Shown in pieces: positions 47,935-58,769 of a DNA stretch of 64,000 nt (its first letter is position 1; each line of letters starts with the position of its first letter). The notes under the pieces were generated by a model. It was not told where the DNA came from and ran no database searches. It saw nothing but the letters and a program-made list of their open reading frames with translations. The DNA is taken from assembly GCF_040958095.1 (NCBI RefSeq), contig NC_091217.1, positions 12,050,120 through 12,114,119 on the forward strand, written 5' to 3'. A program made the translations under genes and the position numbers. Origin of the DNA: Procambarus clarkii. Lineage: Eukaryota > Arthropoda > Malacostraca > Decapoda > Cambaridae.

Positions 47935-50628
47935 CTTAATGCCTCTTCTAAATAAGATTTCTTTATCCTTAATAGAATAATTTGCTTATTACATTGGAGG
48001 ACTGAAACAAGTACTTAATTATGAAACCGAATAATGACATGATGTAGTAAGTTTAACGGAAATATTGAATACAATGACTTGAAAAGTTTTCCTTTGACTA
48101 ATGAAGGTGTATGTTTAATAAAACTGAGTTACGAAAACAATGCCTTAAGATGCTACTGTAAGTAATGACTTAGTGCACGGGCAAGTATCTTTAATTGTAC
48201 GAAGATGTCTTAGAATGATTTATATTGACATTATTTGAAAATGGATAACTACCAAATGCTCAGTAGTAACTTACTGTGAATTAGTAATGTTACTGTTGTT
48301 GTTGTTGTTGTCGTTGTTAATAACGATGATCTACTTACTTACTTACTAAAATGACAGAACCAACTAGTTTTGAGAATTAGTACAGAGATGATTAGAGAAT
48401 AAGTAGTGGACTGTAATGAACGGGTAAGAACATGTAGCGGAGGGATGGAGGAAAATTGTAAGAAAGGGTTGAAAGTTGGGATGTGTAAAGGATTGAGAGA
48501 TTGTAAGGGATGGTATCAAGATGTGCGGAAAACATGCTACAACATGTAAAGTAGACAGTGTAGAGAGTTGGGCGGTGAACAAGCTAGGACTTGTAATGGA
48601 TGGAAGGAGTCGGGTATATTTACATATGACTCATGTTTAAATAAGATATGGGACACAGTAATACACGCTACAACATGTAAAGTAGACAGCGTAGTAAGAT
48701 GCGAGGCGAACATGCTGAGACATGCTGAGACATGTAAAAGGAATGAGAGAGAGATTGTAAGGGTTGGTACCAAGATGAGCGGAAAACATGCTATAACATG
48801 TAGAGTAGAAATAGCGTAGTGAGTTGGGCGGTGAACAAGCTAGGACTTGTATTGGATGGAAAGAGTCGGGGTATATTTACATATGACTCATGTTTAAATA
48901 AGATAGAGGAGACGGTAATAGTTGTTTAAGTCTTGTATAAAATTGGAAAGAAGTAGAGAATATGTAAGACTAAGTACAGATCTGAACTTACAGAGAATAT
49001 GCTATGAACGGGGAAAGAACGCAAATTAACAGCTACATTTTAAATTTACGAGACTTGGATGAGATGGAGGAAGGTGGGAGGGGGTGAAAGATAATTAAAC
49101 AGGTTGGGGTTATGTGTATACTCGGATAAGAGATACGCTGGAGACGGACTTGATCGAATATATTTATGTCTGATGATCTAAGGCTAATGTCCAGATTAAT
49201 TTTACTACGTTAGAAAATACGGTGATCTTAAATCTCAGGGTGATTTAGTTGGAAAATAAAGAACTTGTACAAATGAACTAAGCTGGGGCACAAGAGTTGA
49301 AACTTAATAACTGAACTGGTTTTTTATTTACTATGTCTGAAAATGTAGTTGGGTGATTTGGACTGAGAGTAATGATTTTACAAAAGTGAGCTTGGACAGA
49401 GGACAAGAGCTAGAGTTTTATAATTGTTTACTTCATATTTACTATGTCTGAAATACAGAGGGTAAAAATTTCAGGGAAATTGGACTGATACTAACGAAGA
49501 TATGAAAGAGAACTAAGGCGGGGACGAGAGCTGGAGCTCAGTAACTGACTTGATCTTATTTACTAACTTTGAAGTATGTCTGCTTTTAATTTTAGGGAAA
49601 TTGATGGGTTATTTACAAAGATACGAAAGAGAATTAAGGCGGGGACGAGAGCTGGAGCTCGATAACTATTTGATTTTATTTACGGCGTCTGAAATACAGA
49701 GGGTAACAATTTAAGGGAAATTGGACTGTTACTAATGATTTTGTACAAATGAACTAAGCTGGGGACAAGAGCTAGAGTTTGATAATTGTTTGCATTTACT
49801 AAACTATGTCTGAAATACAGAGGGTAGAAATTTCAGGGAAATTGGACTGATACTAACGAAGATACGAGAGAGAGCTAAGGTGGAGGACAAGAGCTGGAGC
49901 TTGGTAACTAATTACTGTATTGAACTACGTTTGAAATATGATTATTTTTAAATTTTAGAGGGATTGGAATGATAGTATTCTTTATACGACAGGGGACTAA
50001 GGTGGGGAACGTGAGCTAGAACTTGCTTACTAACATGATTTATTTGTGTAAAACTGACTTGCTTAATGAAAAGGAGCAAACATACTGACTTGCTTAATGA
50101 AAAGGAGCAAACATACGATGTTGGAAAATAGTTGAACTGAATGAAAGGAGAGAGAGAGAGGAGGGACGGTCCAGATATTATGAGAAGATAACATAAGATA
50201 AGAGGTCTGGCTGACCGGGCGTAAAGTAAACACAGGTGAGGCGACAGATTGCGAGGTACGGGGGGGAGGGAGGGGGGTGTGATGTACGAAACCCTGAAAA
50301 CAATGACTTACACAGGTGATTTTCTAAATTTATATGAATAACTAAGGCTTACATAGACGATTTTGTAAGTTGAAAACATGTAAAATATGTCCGTAGAGTT
50401 CTCCTGGAAGCCCTAAAGTGCTACACATGTTATTTGAATTTCTCCCATAAGGCCTTAACAAACTTCTAAGTCTCGGAAATTATTTTTCTTATAAGAACTT
50501 TAGCAAACTCGTATGACATTATTTTTCATTATAAGAATTCCCTAATTCTAAATCTGTGACTCCCCAAATTCGCCTGAAAACCCTTGGGGCGCACAGGGGA
50601 TATTCTAAATTTACCTGAAACCCTTGGG

Positions 50629-50678
50629 GCGCACAGGGGATTTTTCTCCCAGAAAAAAAAATTCGTCTGTGTGGCGCC
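50629..50678. other. Terminal hairpin, right end
   Basis: GGCGCACAGGGGATTTTT faces AAAAATTCGTCTGTGTGGCG and CC; the stem is less perfect than on the left side but uses the same bases. Confidence 0.65.
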
Positions 50679-50686
50679 AACCCTAC

Positions 50687-50689
<3 letters not shown>

Positions 50690-50729
<40 letters not shown>
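50690..50729. repeat. TA microsatellite at right end of the palindromic element
   Basis: About 40 bp of AT, opposite the 120-bp tract at the left end. Confidence 0.95.
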
Positions 50730-50732
<3 letters not shown>

Positions 50733-50954
50733 GAAATAAAGCCTGTATTTCCTTGTTAATGTGTTATCAAGAAAATACATTGTTTGTATATATAATTTCC
50801 TTGATAAAACGAAAGTTCGGAATTTTTGTTTCATTTATCCTAGTGAATACTTAAGCATCTAGTTTATAAATGGAACTATATATTTTCATTTCTTAGACAC
50901 TCGGTATTCACAGTAAATCTCCATAATGGGTACTGCTAAACTTGGCTCCATCCA

Positions 50955-51560
50955 GGATGTATGGAGGCGGGAAGGTGGTGTATGGGTGGTGGTAATGGGT
51001 GGGTGAGGCGGGAAGGGGGTGTGGGGGCGGTGGTAATGGGTGGGTGAGGCGGGAAGGTGGTGTGGGGGCGGTGGTAATGGGTGGGTGAGGCGGGAAGGGG
51101 GTGTGGGGGCGGTGGTAATGGGTGGGTGAGGCGGGAAGGGGGTGTGGGGGCGGTGGTAATGGGTGGGTGAGGCGGGAAGGGGGTGTGTGGGCGGTGGTAA
51201 TGAGTGGGTGAGGCGGGAAGGTGGTGTGGGGGTGGTGGTAATGGGTGGGTGAGGGGGGAAGGTGGTGTGGGGGCGGTGGTAATGGGTGGGTGAGGAGGGA
51301 AGGGGGTGTGGGGGCGGTGGTAATGGGTGGGTGAGGGGGAAAGGTGGTGTGGGGGCGGTGGTAATGGGTGGGTGAGGGGGAAAGGTGGTGTGGGGGCGGT
51401 GGTAATGGGTGGGTGAGGGGGAAAGGTGGTGTGGGGGCGGTGGTAATGGGTGGGTGAGGCGGGAAGGTGGTGTAAGGGCGGTGGTAATGGGTGGGTGAGG
51501 AGGGAAGGGGGGTGTGAGGGCGGTGGTAATGGGTGGGTGAGGGGGGAAGGGGGTGTGAGG
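50955..51560. repeat. 41-bp minisatellite
   Basis: About 15 units of GGTAATGGGTGGGTGAGGCG plus GGAAGGTGGTGTGGGGGCGG and T, variable in GAGG/GAGGC and G-run length. G-rich on the plus strand. Confidence 0.95.
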
Positions 51561-51579
51561 AAGTGCTGTTGATACCCGA

Positions 51580-51720
51580 CAATTCTTCCTAACCTACCAG
51601 AGGACCTAAAACAGAAAACGAAACAGTACGTGACTTTCGCGAGCCGCTTCCATTTTTTAGTACGACAATTTTTGGCCTTATGTAACGCATACGAGCGAAA
51701 AGCGACGTCCTCTGTAAGAG
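51580..51720. repeat. ~130-bp dispersed repeat, copy 2
   Basis: Matches 16,510-16,640 through CCTAACCTACCAGAG, CAGTACGTGACTTTCGCGAG and GCATACGAGCGAAAAGCGAC. Confidence 0.8.
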
Positions 51721-51769
51721 GACAGGTTGCTCCGTCACACTGACGGAATTCACCAACGTGGAGGACAAG

Positions 51770-52940
51770 TTATTTTTTAAATTGAAAACCCGAGTGAATT
51801 AATGGAGGGATTTTATGAATACTGTAAACATTTATGGACAGCATAATGAACACATTAAATTAAGAGACGTTTGGAGAATACATGTTCATATGATATTTGC
51901 CATTATCTTGTATGATATCCAAATGGTTTAATGCATCCTGTCTGTTTCCCTTTTTTGGTATACTCGCACAACAACGGACACCTTCCATCTCTCTGGTAGG
52001 TCTCATGTTCCCAGTCACTTGTTGTATAACAATGTAAGCAGCCTGGAGAAGACTTCTCTTGTTATCTATGGTGATATCTTGTCTAGTCTCAAAGCCTTAA
52101 TGATGTCCAGTTCCAGCAGGTGTCCGCACTTCCTCTCTGGTTACCTCAGAGCCATCCACTTCTACTTGCATTGATCCCAAGACTCTCTGACATTCTATGT
52201 GAATGAGTTCCCTCCAATCCTCAATTTCATTACGTGTTCATTAACTGCTGTTTTCCTCCTGATTTAATTGTGAACCAGGTTGGGTTGGATCTTTGCTCTA
52301 TCAGCAATGTTTCCCAGTTGTTTGCTTCCCTTCTTACTGAGATTTTCATTCTGGTCCTCTGGTACACAACTCTGTTCAATGCTGTTCTTTTGTTTTGTAG
52401 TTTCCCCCCCATGCCCTCGGGCTTATGGCTTACCTCCTGGCCTTACACAATCCTTTCTTTGTACAAGGACAAATTTGTGCTGCTTCCCAGCATTTCTTGA
52501 TGCAGAAGTGCATCACTTACCGTCGGGGTTTCCCGCTGGGTTCAATTACCAATGGTAACCTAGAAGAAATCTCACATGTACACATAATTTTTCCTTTGAT
52601 ATGGCAGCCTTATACCTCCTTCCCTTTTCCGTAATATGTGTCAATACTGCCACGAGATACTCAAATGTCATTACACAGTGATCGCTCAATCCCTAGGGGT
52701 TGGAAGCTGACTTGCCTGTGGTCTGACGCACTGTAAATACCGTATCAAGTTTGGCTGGTTCATCATTTCTCTTTATTCTTGTAGGGCCAATGACAAGTTT
52801 GCCAAGGAAGTTTCTCGTTAATTTTTCCATGCATTTAGCTCTTGGTGTATCAGTATTCACCCGTGGGGGTCCCACATTCCTTCAATCTATTTCACCATGG
52901 TTGAAGTCTCCAATAATTAGGAGTCGAGACCCATTCCTTA
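51770..52940 (-). mobile_element. CR1-group LINE fragment: endonuclease end and linker before RT
   Basis: Minus strand from 52,940: LIIGDFNHGEID (endonuclease GDFN motif), VGPPRVNTDTPRAKCMEKL, then SDHC (the SDH motif) near 52,680, and further down RRKTAVNEHVMKLRIGG and PKKGNRQDALNH, which parallel RRKTTVKEQVMRLRIGA and KKGDRQEALNY of the LINE at 1-1815. Many stops and frameshifts. It supplies the region missing from the first copy. Confidence 0.75.
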
Positions 52941-53019
52941 GACAGTCACTCAGTTAACCAAGCTAAGATAACGAAATCACTTCAATAGCCAAAAAAGGAA
53001 ACAACCAATCCCACCCAAC

Positions 53020-54130
53020 CAGTATTCATCCAACAAACCAGTATTAACCCAACAAACCAGTATTTATCCAACAAACCAGTATTTACCCAACAAACCAGTA
53101 TTCACCCAACAAACCAGTATTCACCCAACAAACCAGTATTAACCCAACAAACCAGTATTAACCCAACAAACCAGTATTTATCCAACAAACCAGTATTAAC
53201 CCAACAAACCAGTAGTAACCCAACAAACCAGTATTTATCCAACAAACCAGTATTAACCCAACAAACCAGTATTAACCCAACAAACCAGTATTAACCCAAC
53301 AAACCAGTATTAACCCAACAAACCAGTATTAACCCAACAAACCAGTATTAACCCAACAAACCAGTATTAACCCAACAAACCAGTATTCACTCAACAAACC
53401 AGTATTAACCCAACAAACCAGTATTAACCCAACAAACCAGTATTTATCCAACAAACCAGTATTCACCCAACAAACCAGTATTCACCCAACAAACCAGTAT
53501 TAACCCAACAAACCAGTATTAACCCAACAAACCAGTATTTATCCAACAAACCAGTATTAACCCAACAAACCAGTAGTAACCCAACAAACCAGTATTTATC
53601 CAACAAACCAGTATTAACCCAACAAACCAGTATTAACCCAACAAACCAGTATTAACCCAACAAACCAGTATTTATCCAACAAACCAGTATTCACCCAACA
53701 AACCAGTATTGACCCAACAAACCAGTATTAACCCAACAAACCAGTATTAACCCAACAAACCAGTATTAACCCAACAAACCAGTATTTATCCAACAAACCA
53801 GTATTAACCCAACAAACCAGTAGTAACCCAACAAACCAGTATTTATCCAACAAACCAGTATTAACCCAACAAACCAGTATTAACCCAACAAACCAGTATT
53901 TATCCAACAAACCAGTATTAACCCAACAAACCAGTATTAACCCAACAAACCAGTATTTATCCAACAAACCAGTATTTATCCAACAAACCAGTATTAACCC
54001 AACTAACCAGTATTCACCCAACAAACCAGTATTAACCCAACTAACCAGTATTAACCCAACAAACCAGTATTAACCCAACAAACCAGTATTAACCCAACAA
54101 ACCAGTATTAACCCAACAAACCAGTATTCA
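53020..54130. repeat. 19-bp minisatellite
   Basis: About 58 units of AACAAACCAGTATTAACCC with variants TTTATCC, TTCACCC and GTAACCC. The rare GTAACCC unit recurs at 53,211, 53,572 and 53,819 (19 and 13 units apart). Confidence 0.95.
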
Positions 54131-54151
54131 CAAACAAAAGCAGCTTTCCTG

Positions 54152-54156
<5 letters not shown>

Positions 54157-54241
<85 letters not shown>
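54157..54241. repeat. TA microsatellite
   Basis: Perfect TA run. Confidence 0.95.
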
Positions 54242-54243
<2 letters not shown>

Positions 54244-55010
54244 TCTACGATTCAACATAGAATACAAAGATAGTTCCCAATAAGCTTACGGTTACTTACG
54301 GCAAATATAATGGTAATATCTAATAAATCAAGCTTTGTTTGACAAGTTTGTTTGACACAACTTCCACAAGAACGACTTTATTTTCCTAATGGAGGTAATA
54401 GCAATCAGAAGTGCAACTTTCTGATGCCTTTACCCGCCAGACAGACAGTCTTATAGACGCAAAGATTGATATATACAGCTGACACACACAAAAGACTTAA
54501 CAGACACAATGACAGACATCAACAGAGACTCGAACTAATATACACCAACCAAGAAAGCCTCGCCCCCTCCTACCCTGGATAAGTTTGATTAAAACACAAG
54601 CCAGCAGCACTAAGCATGAGGGGGAGCGGCCGTGTAAGTATTGGTCGACACGGAATCCACAGCGCACTGCAGTGAAGCACTGACCTCACTCCAGTGACGG
54701 ACGGCAGGTCTAAACTGATGTGTAATTATGCAGGTGACTATGTACAGCACTGCGACACTACCTCAACGCTCAAGGGGTACCTCTTATTACCTTATTATTA
54801 CCTCTTCAATGGCGCCCAAAGTGGTTAATGATATTAACTATGCATCTACTGATTGAATGTAATTATAGGCAGATATTATTCTGGGCAAAGTGATCAGGGG
54901 ATGGCGCTAAATATATATAAATTATGTTAACATTTCCTTCCACTCGAGATAATATGTTGATGTAATTATTCTCAAGCGAAGTGGTTAGAGAATATATTGG
55001 TTCTTGCAAG
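54242..55010. other. Unassigned DNA
   Basis: No gene or known repeat recognised. Confidence 0.4.
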
Positions 55011-55014
55011 TTGT

Positions 55015-57855
55015 TGGTGGTGGTGGTGGTTCCTTGATCCTCCCCTGGTGGTGGTGGAGGGAACCACACGCTGGTGGGGACTAGTGGTTCTCCTGGTGGT
55101 GGTGGTGGTGGTGTTGGAGGGAACCACACGCTGGTGGGGACGAGTGGTTCTCCTGGTGGTGGTGGTGGTGGTGGTGGAGGGAACCCCACGCTGGTGGAGA
55201 CTAGTGGTTCCCCTGGTGGTGGTGGTGGAGGGAACCACACGCTGGTGGAGACGAGTGGTTACCCTGGTGGTGGTGGTGGAGGGAACCACACGCTGGTGGA
55301 GACGAGTGGTTACCCTGGTGGTGGTGGTGGAGGGAACCACACGCTGGTGGAGACGAGTGGTTCCCCTGGTGGTGGTGGTGGAGGGAACCACACGCTGGTG
55401 GAGACTAGTGGTTCCCCTGGTGGTGGTGGTGGAGGGAACCCCACGCTGGTGGAGACTAGTGGTTCTCCTGGTGGTGGTGGTGGTGGTGGAGGGAACCACA
55501 CGCTGGTGGAGACTAGTGGTTCTCCTGGTGGTGGTGGTGGTGGTGGAGGGAACCACACGCTGGTGGAGACTAGTGGTTCTACTGGTGGTGGTGGTGGTGG
55601 TGGAGGGAACCACACGCTGGTGGAGACTAGTGGTTCTCCTGGTGGTGGTGGTGGTGGTGGAGGGAAACACACGCTGGTGGAGACTAGTGGTTCTCCTGGT
55701 GGTGGTGGTGGTGGTGGAGGGAACCACACGCTGGTGGAGACTAGTGGTTCTCCTGGTGGTGGTGGTGGTGGTGGAGGGAACCACACGCTGGTGGAGACTA
55801 GTGGTTCCCCTGGTGGTGGTGGTGGAGGGAACCACACGCTGGTGGAGACTAGTGGTTCCCCTGGTGGTGGTGGTGGTGGAGGGAACCACACGCTGGTGGA
55901 GACTAGTGGTTCTCCTGATGGTGGTGGTGGTGGAGGGAACCACACGCTGGTGGGGACTAGTGGTTCTCCTGGTGGTGGTGGTGGTGGAGGGAACCACACG
56001 CTGGTGGAGACTAGTGGTTCTCCTGGTGGTGGTGGTGGTGGAGGGAACCACACGCTGGTGGAGACTAGTGGTTCTCCTGGTGGTGGTGGTGGTGGAGGGA
56101 ACCACACGCTGGTGGAGACTAGTGGTTCCCCTGGTGGTGGTGGTGGAGGGAACCACACGCTGGTGGGGACTAGTGGTTCCCCTGGTGGTGGTGGTGGTGG
56201 AGGGAACCACACGCTGGTGGAGACGAGTGGTTCCCCTGGTGGTGGTGGTGGAGGGAACCCCACGCTGGTGGGGACTAGTGGTTCCCCTGGTGGTGGTGGT
56301 GGAGGGAACCCCACGCTGGTGGGGACTAGTGGTTCTCCTGGTGGTGGTGGTGGTGGTGGAGGGAACCCCACGCTGGTGGAGACTAGTGGTTCCCCTGGTG
56401 GTGGTGGTGGAGGGAACCACACGCTGGTGGGGACTAGTGGTTCCCCTGGTGGTGGTGGTGGTGGAGGGAACCCCACGCTGGTGGGGACTAGTGGTTCTCC
56501 TGGTGGTGGTGGTGGTGATGGTGGAGGGAACCACACGCTGGTGGGGACTAGTGGTTCTCCTGGTGGTGGTGGTGGTGGTGGTGATGGTGGAGGGAACCAC
56601 ACGCTGGTGGAGACTAGTGGTTCTCCTGGTGGTGGTGGTGGAGGGAACCACACGCTGGTGGAGACTAGTGGTTCTCCTGGTGGTGGTGGTGGAGGGAACC
56701 ACACGCTGGTGGAGACTAGTGGTTCCCCTGGTGGTAGTGGTGGAGGGAACCACACGCTGGTGGAGACTAGTGGTTCTCCTGGTGGTGGTGGTGGTGGTGG
56801 TGATGGTGGAGGGAACCACACGCTGGTGGGGACTAGTGGTTCTCCTGGTGGTGGTGGTGGTGGTGGTGATGGTGGAGGGAACCACACGCTGGTGGAGACT
56901 AGTGGTTCTCCTGGTGGTGGTGGTGGAGGGAACCACACGCTGGTGGAGACTAGTGGTTCTCCTGGTGGTGGTGGTGGTGGTGGTGATGGTGGAGGGAACC
57001 ACACGCTGGTGGAGACTAGTGGTTCTCCTGGTGGTGGTGGTGGAGGGAACCACACGCTGGTGGAGACTAGTGGTTCTCCTGGTGGTGGTGGTGGTGGTGG
57101 AGGGAACCACACGCTGGTGGGGACTAGTGGTTCTCCTGGTGGTGGTGGTGGAGGGAACCACACGCTGGTGGAGACTAGTGGTTCTCCTGGTGGTGGTGGT
57201 GGAGGAGGGAACCACACGCTGGTGGGGACTAGTGGTTCTCCTGGTGGTGGTGGTGGAGGGAACCACACGCTGGTGGAGACTAGTGGTTCTCCTGGTGGTG
57301 GTGGTGGTGGAGGGAACCACACGCTGGTGGGGACTAGTGGTTCTCCTGGTGGTGGTGGTGGAGGGAACCACACGCTGGTGGAGACTAGTGGTTCTCCTGG
57401 TGGTGGTGGTGGTGGAGGGAACCACACGCTGGTGGAGACTAGTGGTTCTCCTGGTGGTGGTGGTGGAGGGAACCACACGCTGGTGGAGACTAGTGGTTCT
57501 CCTGGTGGTGGTGGTGGTGGAGGGAACCACACGCTGGTGGAGACTAGTGGTTCTCCTGGTGGTGGTGGTGGAGGGAACCACACGCTGGTGGAGACTAGTG
57601 GTTCTCCTGGTGGTGGTGGTGGTGGGAACCACACGCTGGTGGAGACTAGTGGTTCTCCTGGTGGTGGTGGTGGAGGGAACCACACGCTGGTGGAGACTAG
57701 TGGTTCTCCTGGTGGTGGTGGTGGTGGAGGGAACCACACGCTGGTGGAGACTAGTGGTTCTCCTGGTGGTGGTGGTGGTGGGAACCACACGCTGGTGGGG
57801 ACTAGTGGTTCTCCTGGTGGTGGTGGTGGTGGTGGTGGTGGGAACCACACGCTGG
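55015..57855. repeat. 51+3n-bp minisatellite
   Basis: About 53 units. Each has a 38-bp core (GAGGGAACCACACGCTGGTG, GAGACTAGTGGTTCTCCT) and a GGT run of 4-8 units, sometimes with GAT. Because only GGT number varies, every unit is a multiple of three and four of the six frames stay open for 850-966 codons. Repetitive peptides such as GGG or PPP with no start or domain support; not counted as genes. Confidence 0.95.
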
Positions 57856-57859
57856 TAAC

Positions 57860-58340
57860 ACGCACCAAGCAAGTCTTCATGAAAAAAATGGTTTGCTTTT
57901 CTTAGATTTTGTTAATTTTGAGTTCAACTTCTTTACCTGTCCTGAAACACCTGGATCACTTGAGCTAGTGCGTGTGTGTACTCTTGTGTGTGTTTACGGA
58001 GTGAGCTTAAGCTCCTAAGCCCCGACTTTCAGACTCCCGATGTCTCCTGCAACAGTTCCCGACCCTTCTTTCCTGTCCTTATGATGAGAGAATGGAAAAT
58101 GTGAATGGAGTTAGTGTTAACTACCAGTCATCTCAATTCACTTCTCTTACACTAAATAAGTGTAAGAGAAGTGAAATCCCTACGGCTCATCTGATTTTAT
58201 AGTTTGTGTAAGTGTGCGTGCGTGAGTGTGCGCGCATGAGTGTGCGCGCGTATGAGCGCGCGCGTGTATGTGGTGGCCTGGGAAGCTTAGCTCTGAATAC
58301 GGCTTGATTTTACCTGATTTACCTGAGAGCCACTAACCCT
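57860..58340. other. Unassigned DNA with a perfect hairpin
   Basis: Includes GTGTGCGCGC-rich sequence at 58.2-58.27 kb. No gene recognised. Confidence 0.4.
58137..58175. repeat. Perfect 17-bp inverted repeat
   Basis: TTCACTTCTCTTACACT, loop AAATA, then its exact complement. Confidence 0.9.
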
Positions 58341-58344
58341 AGTG

Positions 58345-58600
58345 GCTTCAATGAGAACAGCAAGCCGGCGGCTTATCGAAGGTCCCCCGATTTGCCTTGA
58401 TCTTTTCCAGGTAGATTTTAAAATTTAACACAATTTTGGCCTTTAAAGCTTTGGCGGGTAGGCGGTTCCATGGGTAAATAACCCTGAGGGTGAAAAAGCA
58501 TCTCCTGTTGTCAGTCCAACATTGTGGCTTGTTGAGCTTGAAACAGTTGCTCCTTGTTTGTGTTACATCTGACCTTTGTAAAGAAAATGTCCAGATCAAC
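58345..58600 (-). mobile_element. CR1-group LINE C-terminal fragment
   Basis: Minus strand: RSNCFKLNKPQCWTDNRRCF, then FTLRVIYPWNRLPAKALKA and LNFKIYLEKI, the usual WN-x-LP C-terminal block of CR1-type ORF2. Short remnant into or beside which the large LINE inserted. Confidence 0.65.
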
Positions 58601-58616
58601 ATCCTCCAACTTCTTG

Positions 58617-58690
58617 AGTCTTCTTCAACTTCTGGACTGAAGAAGAAGACTAATCCAGTCTTCTTCAACTTCTGGACTGAAGAAGAAGTA
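58617..58690. repeat. 41-bp tandem duplication
   Basis: AGTCTTCTTCAACTTCTGGA followed by CTGAAGAAGAA occurs at 58,617 and 58,658, just before the 3' end of the big LINE. Confidence 0.85.
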
Positions 58691-58769
58691 AGTAAGTAAT
58701 TATCAAAAGAAGGCACCAAACCGGGAAGGCTATGTAGCACCATCAAATACGCAAAATAATCAGAGGGCG

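Larger units (their letters stand above)
47715..50691. repeat. Right long inverted-repeat arm
   Basis: Mirror copy of the left arm. It starts on the stop codon of the IAP gene (TGA at 47,715-47,717 is also the first repeat unit, TTGAACACTTATGATT). Contains mirrored ~119-bp tandem units (49.2-50.03 kb), mirrored 250-bp duplication and the GTTGTT run at 48,294. Ends CCCTACTACTA at 50,691. Confidence 0.95.

Noticed and set aside
54972-57905. Open frames of 850-966 codons rich in Gly or Pro
   Set aside because: Tandem repeat with whole-codon unit variation; no domain, start context or splice sites.
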